Positions 56,150 to 62,834 of a stretch of DNA of 62,834 nucleotides are shown here, piece after piece. The DNA comes from an uncultured Bacteroidales bacterium (GTDB lineage: Bacteria; Bacteroidota; Bacteroidia; Bacteroidales; UBA3824), in assembly GCA_905234655.1 (NCBI GenBank), contig CAJOJG010000011.1:1-62834 (forward strand), given 5' to 3'. Position 1 is the first letter of the stretch. Each line of letters begins with the position of its first letter. The position numbers and the translations under genes are program-made. The notes beneath the pieces are model-generated. The model saw only the letters and a program-made list of their open reading frames with translations. It was not told where the DNA came from and did no database searches.

Positions 56150-56340
56150 GGATTGAGGGATGTTTTGTTTTTTCATTTCGTAAATCCATTCAAAATAACT
56201 GACGACAAGGTTAAAGCATTAGGAAAGCCATCACGAGGTGGTGTGATGAATATTGAGTTGAACACCAGCACGTTTATTCTAATGGTAAAAACGAACACGA
56301 GTGCGTGAGTGAGAGAATTTCTTATGAGGTATACACGTTT

Positions 56341-56429
56341 TTTCTTTACAAAGAAACTTTTTACCTCAAATTGTTTCTTTACAAAGAAACTTTTTACCCA
56401 AAAATCTTTCTTTGTAAAGAAACTTTTTG
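56341..56429 (+). repeat. Three 33-bp palindromic repeats upstream of the second AAA ATPase gene
   Basis: TTTCTTTACAAAGAAACTTTTT occurs at 56341 and 56374, and TTTCTTTGTAAAGAAACTTTTT at 56407, exactly 33 bases apart. Each has 7-base palindromic arms TTTCTTT and AAAGAAA with a two-base centre; the third has the reverse-complement centre. The last copy runs directly into a -7 box, TAAATTTG at 56430-56437, about 30 bases before the ATG at 56468. The rest of the 56150-56340 gap contains no gene that I can recognise. Confidence 0.88.
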
Positions 56430-56467
56430 TAAATTTGCGGTAGAAAGGATAATAGAAAAACCGCAAG

Positions 56468-57664
56468 ATGGAAACATTATTTTTGGCATACAACAGAAGG
56501 CTCGAAGATACTAACTGCAAGTATATGAGGTATTTGTACGGCAATATCGACTGGAACGAGAGGCTAATCGGCATCAAGGGTGCGCGTGGTGTCGGCAAGA
56601 CTACGATGATTTTGCAGCATATTAAGAACGCGTTTCCCAACAGAAACAATGCTTTTTATGTGTCGCTCGACAATATTTGGTTCAGTAGCCACACGTTGTT
56701 GGAACTTACGGAATACCTTTATACTCACGGCGTTACGCACATATTTCTTGACGAGGTGCACCGCTATCCCGATTGGATTCGCGAGATAAAAAACCTTTAC
56801 GACAACTATCCGGGGCTGCACATCGTCTTCACGGGGTCGTCGTTGTTGGAAATAGACAACGCGAAGGCCGACCTTTCGCGCCGCGTGAGGATGTACCACT
56901 TGGACGGGCTGTCGTTCCGTGAATATTTGGCTATCAACGAAATTGCAGATTATCAGCCTGTTGCGCTCGACGAAATCCTTACAAACCATCAGGCGTTGGC
57001 ATCAAAAATCGCCGGAAAAATCAAGGTTCTTCCATATTTTGAGCGTTACATTCAGCAAGGTTATTACCCGTTTTTGCTCGAGACAACCTCGTTGCAGAGT
57101 TATTACGAAAGGATCCAGCAAGTAATCGCAACAATCATAGAAAACGACATTCCAGCCATCGAAAACATTGAGTATGAGACACTTCGCAAGGCAAAAAGAT
57201 TACTTGTGCTTTTGGCGCAGATGACGCCTTTTACGCTTAATATTTCGTCGATGTGCGACGCGCTGTCCACCACGCGCAACCAACTCATCCGCCTTTTGTC
57301 GTTGCTTCACCGCTCGGCGTTGCTGCGGCTTCTCTACACCGACGGCAAAGGCCTCAAAACTCTTGGAAAGCCTGAAAAAATCCTTTTCGACAATCCAAAT
57401 TTGATGCAGGCGTTGGCTCAGCCCGCCGACACTGGAACGGTGCGCGAATCATTGTTTGCCGCAATGCTAAGTAATTCACACTCAATACAATTCCCACGTC
57501 ATGGCGGCTTGCTCGTCGATAACAAATATCTCTTTGAAATCGGCGGCAAAGGCAAAAAATTCACGCAAATCAAGGACATTCCCGACAGTTTTGTGGTCGC
57601 GGACGAAATCGAAATTGGCTTCGGCAACAAGATTCCGCTGTGGCTGTTCGGGATGTTATATTGA
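56468..57664 (+). CDS. AAA ATPase with DUF4143-type tail, second member
   Basis: 398 residues. AAA_14 domain with Walker A GARGVGKT near residue 37, Walker B-like HIFLDEVHRY near 90, and sensor IVFTGSSLLEID. The winged-helix-like segment is SSMCDALSTTRNQLIRLLSL, and the DUF4143-type end carries GGLLVDNKYLFEIGGKGKKF, where the PD-(D/E)XK-like D-ExK is less clear than in the paralogue at 23322. Preceded by three 33-bp palindromic repeats at 56341-56429. 16 bases before the sigma-factor gene, possibly co-transcribed with it. Confidence 0.88.
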   Translation: METLFLAYNRRLEDTNCKYMRYLYGNIDWNERLIGIKGARGVGKTTMILQHIKNAFPNRNNAFYVSLDNIWFSSHTLLELTEYLYTHGVTHIFLDEVHRYPDWIREIKNLYDNYPGLHIVFTGSSLLEIDNAKADLSRRVRMYHLDGLSFREYLAINEIADYQPVALDEILTNHQALASKIAGKIKVLPYFERYIQQGYYPFLLETTSLQSYYERIQQVIATIIENDIPAIENIEYETLRKAKRLLVLLAQMTPFTLNISSMCDALSTTRNQLIRLLSLLHRSALLRLLYTDGKGLKTLGKPEKILFDNPNLMQALAQPADTGTVRESLFAAMLSNSHSIQFPRHGGLLVDNKYLFEIGGKGKKFTQIKDIPDSFVVADEIEIGFGNKIPLWLFGMLY

Positions 57665-57680
57665 AAAAAAATCTAATGCA

Positions 57681-58244
57681 ATGGAAACAAGCAACCAACT
57701 GATATTAAGCGAGTTTGTGCCAATGCACAAGGAAAAGACCATTGGCTTTTTGCTCAGGACGTACCAATGCCTCAAATACGACGACTGCGAGGACATTATT
57801 CAGGACGCGTTGTTGGTTTTTTGCGACAAAATCAGGCAAGGCAAACTTGACAAAATTAAATCTTCACTTTACACGTTTTTCGTCGGAATCTGCAAAAACA
57901 AGGCGCGTGAATTTGCTCGCCGAGACCTCAAAATCGGTTACATCGACGACGACATCACGTGCGGTAGTTTTTCGCAGGAAAAACTCGATTCAATCCTCAA
58001 TCTTGACAATGACGAACCCGAAATTGAAACCGCCAAGTCGTTGGCCGTCAACGAAATAATCAACGACCTGCCCGCCATCTGCGCACAAGTTTTTTGGGGA
58101 TATTTTCGGGACGGATTTTCGCTCAAAACCCTCGCCAAAATGTACGGCAAGACCGAATCGGCGATGAAGGTCGCAAAATTCCGTTGCAGCGAAAAATTCA
58201 AAAACCGTTTTCAGGAAGTTTTTTATAAAATCTTAAACAAATGA
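57681..58244 (+). CDS. ECF-type RNA polymerase sigma factor
   Basis: 187 residues from the ATG at 57681 (METSNQLILSEFVPMHKE). Region 2: LRTYQCLKYDDCEDIIQDA and LYTFFVGICKNKAREFARR; region 4: INDLPAICAQVFWGYFRDG, FSLKTLAKMYGKTESAMKVA with its HTH. The linker is short. It overlaps the next gene by four bases (ATGA at 58241-58244), as sigma/anti-sigma pairs often do. The anti-sigma candidate has no zinc motif. Targets unknown; no matching promoter motif identified. Confidence 0.9.
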   Translation: METSNQLILSEFVPMHKEKTIGFLLRTYQCLKYDDCEDIIQDALLVFCDKIRQGKLDKIKSSLYTFFVGICKNKAREFARRDLKIGYIDDDITCGSFSQEKLDSILNLDNDEPEIETAKSLAVNEIINDLPAICAQVFWGYFRDGFSLKTLAKMYGKTESAMKVAKFRCSEKFKNRFQEVFYKILNK

Positions 58245-58969
58245 CTATGAATCAGGAACTTGACAACATATCGGAACAAGATTTGAACGACGACGAAACC
58301 CTGATGCAATATCTTCGCGGCGAACTTTCCGCAGAGGACGAGGCGGCTTTTTTGCAGAAAATCCAACAAAACCCCGACCTAAAATCCCGCGCCATCGCCG
58401 TCGCACGTCTCATCAAAGGCATCGAAACTAAGGGCGTTGCGGACGACGAAAAACTCAAATCCGCCGTCAAAAAACTTTCCGAAAAAGATGTGAAAAAAGT
58501 CGCCAAAAAGTCGGGGAAGAAGGCCGGCGTATGGCAGATTTTGACGTGGGCTGCGGCGGCCGCTGCGGTGGTGGTTTTGGTGGTGGGAATGAGGATTTAT
58601 TACGTCAATTCCGCCAACGAGAGGCTCGCCGCCGAATACGAAAATTCGTTCCAAATTTCGGACGTTTTGCGCGGCGGCGACGGCGATTTGGATGCGAAAA
58701 TGCAGAATTGGCGCGAAGACGTTGTGCAGGGCAGGAATTTGGATTTGACGATTGAAAAACTGTCGGGGATTTTCACGCAGTCGCAGTCGGAAAATTACAA
58801 TATTTGCACCAATTATTTTGCCGCTTCGGGATGGTATTTGGCACTTGCGCACCTCAAAAACCACGACCCCGAAAATGCAAAAAATGTGTTGAAAATGCTC
58901 GTCGAAAAATCGGGCGACAATCCGGCTTTGGCGCAGAAGGCGGCTGAGGTGTTGGAACGGATAAAATAG
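58241..58969 (+). CDS. Membrane protein in anti-sigma position
   Basis: 242 residues. Residues 1-95 are acidic/helical and cytosolic (ISEQDLNDDETLMQYLRGEL, LSEKDVKKVAKKSGKK), one membrane helix follows (about 97-122, VWQILTWAAAAAAVVVLVVG), and the last 120 residues face outside (IYYVNSANERLAAEYENSF, GWYLALAHLKNHDPENAKN, a TPR-like pair). The plan (cytosolic arm, single helix, periplasmic part) is that of membrane anti-sigma factors, and its start overlaps the sigma gene stop (ATGA), but no known anti-sigma domain is recognised. An ATG at 58247 is the alternative start. Its stop codon abuts the caspase gene's stop on the other strand. Confidence 0.75.
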   Translation: MTMNQELDNISEQDLNDDETLMQYLRGELSAEDEAAFLQKIQQNPDLKSRAIAVARLIKGIETKGVADDEKLKSAVKKLSEKDVKKVAKKSGKKAGVWQILTWAAAAAAVVVLVVGMRIYYVNSANERLAAEYENSFQISDVLRGGDGDLDAKMQNWREDVVQGRNLDLTIEKLSGIFTQSQSENYNICTNYFAASGWYLALAHLKNHDPENAKNVLKMLVEKSGDNPALAQKAAEVLERIK

Positions 58970-59848
58970 TTATTTTAAACTCGTCTCAATCACCATGTTT
59001 TGGTTTGAAAGCCTGATGTCGTTTTGCATCTTTTTGCGGACTTCCAACGCCCAGTCCATGGATTTGTCAAGTCGTTGATTTTGAAGCGTTTGGGCGATGT
59101 AATACGACAGCGGGCCGTAATTAGTGCCGTTTTCTGTGATTTCGCGGTTGAATTGATGAGATTTGCAGGATTCAAGAATTAGAATATCTGATTGATTGTC
59201 AGAATGTTGCAAGGCGACGACGTTGCCGAAATAACTCTTTTCGATTTTTGGTGCGTAGATTTTGCCGCTCAGCGAAAAACCGAGGTTAGTGCCGCGCAAA
59301 ATAATTTCGTCATCGTCCTCGTCCCTCGACGAACTGCCTGAATGACAGGCATCTATCGCAACGCACAAGAATCCGCCCTTGCCTATTGCGGTGCGGATTC
59401 GCTCAAAAAACGCCGAAAGTTCGTCGTCCAAAATGTGGTTTTCGCCCTCGTAAACGCCTTGTTTGTAGTATTTTGACGCATCGTAAGCCACGACTGACTC
59501 GTCCCAAGAATCTTCCTCGTCAAAGGGCGGACGGTCTTCAAACGGCTGTCCGTGCGTTGAAAAATGTATATAGACGTAATCGCCTGATTTCGTGGCGTTT
59601 GCCAATATTCCCAACTCTTGGCGGATATTTGCGGCGGTCGCGTCGGAATTTAACAGCGCATTGATTGTAAAGCCTTGTTTTTCAAGAGTTTTTGACACGA
59701 TTTCATAGTCATTTGTGCCGCTGATTTTGGCGAATCCTGACGATTTGGGATAGTCGGAAATCGCGACAATCAACGCCCTCTTGCCCTGACCAAACGCAAC
59801 AGCCGAGGCAAAAAGCAAAAGAATTGATATATAGATTTTTACGGACAT
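58970..59848 (-). CDS. Exported caspase-family (C14) protease
   Basis: 292 residues from the ATG at 59848 (an ATG at 59899 is less likely). Signal peptide MSVKIYISILLLFASAVAFG with a predicted cut before QGKRALIV. Caspase-like core: RALIVAISDYPKS, catalytic His in IHFSTHGQPF, catalytic Cys in VAIDACHSGSS, then an acidic loop (RDEDDDE) and LESCKSHQFN. Specificity usually for basic (metacaspase) residues, not provable here. Tail-to-tail with the membrane protein gene, with stop codons adjacent. Confidence 0.9.
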   Translation of the reverse strand: MSVKIYISILLLFASAVAFGQGKRALIVAISDYPKSSGFAKISGTNDYEIVSKTLEKQGFTINALLNSDATAANIRQELGILANATKSGDYVYIHFSTHGQPFEDRPPFDEEDSWDESVVAYDASKYYKQGVYEGENHILDDELSAFFERIRTAIGKGGFLCVAIDACHSGSSSRDEDDDEIILRGTNLGFSLSGKIYAPKIEKSYFGNVVALQHSDNQSDILILESCKSHQFNREITENGTNYGPLSYYIAQTLQNQRLDKSMDWALEVRKKMQNDIRLSNQNMVIETSLK

Positions 59849-59945
59849 GGTTTGTGAGTTTTTGCAATGCGAAGTTAGAAAAGTTATTCCGATTGTCAAA
59901 AAAATGTTTTATATTTGTGGCGAGAAAACTTAACATCGACCGACT

Positions 59946-60452
59946 ATGCGCAAATTCAACACGACGGGGATATGCTACCCGCAACTGCATTATATGGTGC
60001 TCAACGAGTACGAAGCCGACCACAAGGCCGGAATGGACGTTGCAGAGATGACACAATTGATATTGGACTATACATTTGGCTATCCTTATTTGGTGTCTAA
60101 ACTTTGTCAACTGATTGATTCAAAGAACCTTGTCTGGAACAACGAGGGATTTTTGGAAGCGGTAAAGAGGCTACTTGTTGAAGAAAATACGTTATTTTCC
60201 GAATTATTTGATTTAATGGATAGTTATCCAGCAATGAAAAAAATCGTCGAATCGCTTGTAAATGGACAGCACATATCCTATAATTGTTATGCTGACGGTT
60301 TGAATATTGCATCAACGTTCAATATAATTTCAAACGATAATGGACAAGCCATAATATCCAATAAAATATTCGAAACCAGATTCAAAAACTACTTTGAATT
60401 TGAAAAGAGTTTCAATTTCAACAAATCCAAAGTCTCGGGGTCAGGACGCTGA
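59946..60452 (+). pseudogene. AAA ATPase with its P-loop deleted
   Basis: Starts MRKFNTTGICYPQLHYMV, the standard beginning of a large Bacteroidota AAA-like ATPase family (usually about 500 residues with Walker A about 20 residues further on). Here the sequence jumps directly to LNEYEADHKAGMDVAEMTQL, which in intact members is far downstream, so about 200-300 residues with Walker A and B are missing in frame. The end (VKRLLVEENTLFSELFDLMD, ISNKIFETRFKNYFEFEK) is normal. Promoter-like TATATTTG at 59910-59917. A relic, or conceivably a decoy protein; 168 residues. Confidence 0.75.
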
Positions 60453-60510
60453 AATTCGGCGACAAGGAAATTGTAGAGGCGGTGGTGTGAGAATGTCTGC
60501 AAAGTTGTTT

Positions 60511-60542
60511 TTTGTGATTGACAGAAATAATTTTTAAATTTG
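60511..60542 (+). promoter_or_regulatory. Promoter of the phosphoribosyltransferase-like gene
   Basis: TTTG at 60511-60514, 20 bases, TAAATTTG at 60535-60542, 25 bases before the ATG at 60568. Good consensus. Confidence 0.7.
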
Positions 60543-60567
60543 TGGCGAATATAAAAGCAATTCAACC

Positions 60568-61365
60568 ATGGGCATAACGTTAGTAGATGGCAGGTTCGTT
60601 TTTGATTTTGCGCACGACGGCGAAAACGACATCATAACTCTTACCGGCGAGGGATATGAAATCCGGGCGTTCGGCAAGTGCTTTTACTATGGATACGAGT
60701 TTTCCGACGACGTAACAGGCAGTGTCAGAAGCAATTTCATAAGATATCTGAAGTTCACGGGCGATTTGAGGCACAATCCCAATCTGACGGATTTTATAAA
60801 ATATGCCGTCGATAACCTCCATAAAAAAATCAATCTTTACAACTACGACCTTGTGGTGATGCCCGAATCGTCAAGTGATGTCAACGATTATATGATGAGG
60901 TATATTTACCGTTTTGCGCAGCCCAACCTCCAAGAGATGCAACTCGTGAAAAACCTTCCGCAAAACATTGATTTTGACTATGTTGCATACGAAAGGCAAT
61001 ATCTTGACAAAAAACTCGAAAACGGCCGTCCACGCTATACAGAAAAACAAAAGGAAGATGTGAAAAAATCAATTTCGGACATGCTTGACGATATTCATAG
61101 AAAGGATTATTTCACAATCGCCAAAGATGTGAAAAAGAGCCGTTTCAGACCGTACATAACACGTTTTTTGACGTTCCAATCCAAGGCTGATGAAGATTTG
61201 TGCATGATGATAAGGAATCAGAATGTGCTGATTATTGACGACGTAACTACAAGTGGCACAACGCTCAATGAGATACTTCGCGCATTGAGGATTCTTAACG
61301 AGGACAACAATATCACAATTTTCAGTTTGATTGGCAGAAAAGATTTGATGGCTGATTCGTTCTAA
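60568..61365 (+). CDS. Phosphoribosyltransferase-like protein
   Basis: 265 residues. The PRPP-binding loop reads VLIIDDVTTSGTTLNEILRA (about residues 217-236), preceded by a small alpha/beta fold and an N-terminal beta-rich region (GITLVDGRFVFDFAHDGEND). A KKSRFRPYITRFLTFQSKAD segment lies before the loop. The middle includes VVMPESSSDVNDYMMRYIY, where a second substrate might bind. This is ComF/phosphoribosyltransferase-like, but no nucleobase substrate is evident. Its 3' end overlaps the CHAT gene's 3' end by 44 bases, on the opposite strand. Confidence 0.78.
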   Translation: MGITLVDGRFVFDFAHDGENDIITLTGEGYEIRAFGKCFYYGYEFSDDVTGSVRSNFIRYLKFTGDLRHNPNLTDFIKYAVDNLHKKINLYNYDLVVMPESSSDVNDYMMRYIYRFAQPNLQEMQLVKNLPQNIDFDYVAYERQYLDKKLENGRPRYTEKQKEDVKKSISDMLDDIHRKDYFTIAKDVKKSRFRPYITRFLTFQSKADEDLCMMIRNQNVLIIDDVTTSGTTLNEILRALRILNEDNNITIFSLIGRKDLMADSF

Positions 61366-62834
61366 TAGCCTCTAATCCAATTATCACCCACGCCGCCCAG
61401 TGCCTCGGCTCGGGGAATTGTTTTTTAGTTTCGTTTTGGGCGAGTTTGAGGGCCTTGTGGCGGTCGTTGGTGGCGAAAAGGTGCTTGTAAAACTCGGTCA
61501 TAAAAAGTGCTGTGGCGTTGTCGTCAACTTTCCATAATGACATCAAGATAGAACCCGCGCCCGCCTGTTTGAAGGCGCGTTGAAGGCCGAAAACGCCGTC
61601 AACGGGAAAGATTTTTCCCCTCGCCGTTTCGCAGGCCGAAAGCACCGCAAGTCGGGTGTTTGAGAGGTCGAGTTGGGATATTTCGTAGGCGGTCAATACG
61701 CCGTCCTCAATGTCGGGGACGTTGAAATTGCCTTTCCAAGCATTGTTCGCGCCGGACAAGGCGAGGCCGCTCAACACCATCGACGATTCTTTTTCGGAAT
61801 ATGTGTTTATGTTTTGCGAAAACGGCCTTTCTGACTGTTTCTCATCGGTGTCAAGGCAAAAACCGTGCGTGGCAAGGTGCAGGATTTCAGGGGATTTGGA
61901 CGAAAAATTTTTGAAGACTTTCTCGTTGGCGGCGGCGGATTCGTAGAGGGTCGAGGGGATGTTGTGGGCGGCGAGTATTTGGGAAATATTTCTTATTTCT
62001 TGATATGAATTGTCAAGATGTCCGAAAATTTTTCCGCGCGAGGCGACTTCGTTTTCGGCGGTGCGCATTTCGTCGGGCGATGTGCCGTAGTCGATGTTGC
62101 CGAAAAGGGCGGCGGAATGTGCGGCAGCGATTTCGCGAGATTTTATGTTTGGTATTTCGGCGGTTGAGGATACACGAACCATTTTGTATTTTTGATTGAG
62201 AGGTGTGCCGTTTTCGTCCTCAAATAAATCAAAATTTAATTGCGAAAGTTTGCCACAGGGGGAATAGTAAATGGTATGGGCATCGGGAAGATATTGTTCT
62301 ATTTGGTGGAACAATATTTTGTATAACGCCATGGTTTTGGTTTTATATATTTCGTTGCAAAATAATGGGTCTTCTTTGTTGCTGAGAAATATGTTGTCGC
62401 AATCTCTTATCGAGGTTGAAAATTCTATTTTAGGTTCAGAAAAATTTTTGCCAACCACAAGCATGCAATAGATTGTGTCAGTGCCACCGTCGTCCTTTGG
62501 CGCATACATCAGACTATATTCAATAGCATATTCGCCATTTTCAAGAGAATTTTTGACATCTTCATAAACCTTGCTCGATTGTTTTATTTGTTGTCCTAAA
62601 TTATCAAGATTGTGAATAATATTCTCCTCTTTCTTTGTAATTTGGCTTTTTAGTGCATCCGGATTGTTGATGTCAGAAGAGTGAAAAATGAATTTTTCTT
62701 TGAGCGATTTCAGTTCGGCAAATTCGTTTTGCAGTGTCAAGTCTGACGATTTGTGAACGCTGTTTTCGATTATTTTTTCAGAATTGAGCAACAGATTTCG
62801 GCAAAAAAGCGATATGTCAAACGATTGTCTCAAA
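61322..62834 (-). CDS. CHAT-domain protease, N-terminus beyond window
   Basis: 503 residues visible, open to the window edge; the methionine near the edge may not be the true start, and TPR repeats may lie upstream. Residues from about 260 form the CHAT (caspase HetF-associated) domain: ALFGNIDYGTSPDEMRTAEN, catalytic His in ILHLATHGFCLDTD, catalytic Cys in LAVLSACETARGKI, and GGVFGLQR-type VDGVFGLQRAFKQAGA and SLWKVDDNATALFM. The N-terminal part is helical with coiled-coil character (QITKKEENIIHNLDNLG). CHAT proteases cut partners in defence and development; here it would work with the caspase nearby. Confidence 0.9.
   Translation of the reverse strand, partial: LRQSFDISLFCRNLLLNSEKIIENSVHKSSDLTLQNEFAELKSLKEKFIFHSSDINNPDALKSQITKKEENIIHNLDNLGQQIKQSSKVYEDVKNSLENGEYAIEYSLMYAPKDDGGTDTIYCMLVVGKNFSEPKIEFSTSIRDCDNIFLSNKEDPLFCNEIYKTKTMALYKILFHQIEQYLPDAHTIYYSPCGKLSQLNFDLFEDENGTPLNQKYKMVRVSSTAEIPNIKSREIAAAHSAALFGNIDYGTSPDEMRTAENEVASRGKIFGHLDNSYQEIRNISQILAAHNIPSTLYESAAANEKVFKNFSSKSPEILHLATHGFCLDTDEKQSERPFSQNINTYSEKESSMVLSGLALSGANNAWKGNFNVPDIEDGVLTAYEISQLDLSNTRLAVLSACETARGKIFPVDGVFGLQRAFKQAGAGSILMSLWKVDDNATALFMTEFYKHLFATNDRHKALKLAQNETKKQFPEPRHWAAWVIIGLEAIRTNQPSNLFCQSN

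Noticed and set aside
56341..56429. CRISPR-like array upstream of the second AAA ATPase
   Set aside because: Three near-identical 33-bp units with constant sequence between palindromes and no cas genes.

Overview
The window is a 62.8-kb chromosomal piece of a Bacteroidota bacterium, most likely order Bacteroidales. The evidence is repeated promoters of the Bacteroides type (TTTG, about 19-21 bases, TAnnTTTG), the rplY-pth-S4 gene block, lipoproteins with an acidic stretch after the lipobox cysteine, Bacteroidota-type glycosidases (GH95, GH27), and a sigma-54 with a long acidic insert. The family cannot be fixed from the sequence alone. There is no rRNA, CRISPR array, transposase or integrase; six tRNA genes are present.

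Layout. 1-3.6 kb: the 5' part of a GH95 alpha-fucosidase gene, then a compact type II restriction-modification pair resembling Eco29kI. 3.8-11 kb: two tRNAs, a SiaC-like phosphoprotein, ruvB, an epimerase-like gene, a broken Rpn-type nuclease, an outer-membrane barrel and nadB. 11-13 kb: a graveyard of broken genes (HAD-like pieces and a PLD-helicase with a nonsense codon and large deletions). 13-24.5 kb: an AGCS symporter, carbonic anhydrase, two hybrid two-component proteins, rplY-pth-S4, a GH27 alpha-galactosidase and an AAA ATPase with a DUF4143-type tail. 24.8-36.9 kb: leuS, prs, two lipoproteins, glnS, folB, hypotheticals and an M24 aminopeptidase. 37-52.8 kb: a PhoR/PhoB-like pair, a sugar-binding-protein/PP2C phosphatase fusion, two tRNA-Phe, rpoN, a catalytically altered alpha-oxoamine-synthase homologue, pyrH, an Ldh-type dehydrogenase, a U32 protein, frr, two overlapping UPF0104 flippase-like genes and tRNA-Leu. 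53-56.1 kb: a MacB-like ABC transporter.

56.3-62.8 kb is the most unusual part. A second AAA/DUF4143 ATPase is followed by an ECF sigma factor, a membrane protein overlapping it by four bases in the position of an anti-sigma factor, an exported caspase-family protease, a gutted AAA ATPase, a phosphoribosyltransferase-like protein and a CHAT-domain protease that runs off the end. Two different caspase-fold proteases beside an ECF sigma/membrane-regulator pair suggest protease-controlled release of a sigma factor, formally like the TPR-CHAT/Csx30/RpoE output of type III-E CRISPR but with no CRISPR here. This is inference.

A second new-looking theme is that both AAA/DUF4143 ATPase genes (near 24.5 and 56.4 kb) carry, directly upstream, three palindromic repeats at a fixed period (32 and 33 bp) with different sequences, sitting on or next to the predicted promoter. 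Other signalling oddities are the periplasmic-binding-protein/PP2C fusion with a SiaC homologue elsewhere in the window, a hybrid kinase that has lost its N-box, and an SPT-like protein that lacks the PLP lysine like eukaryotic LCB1.
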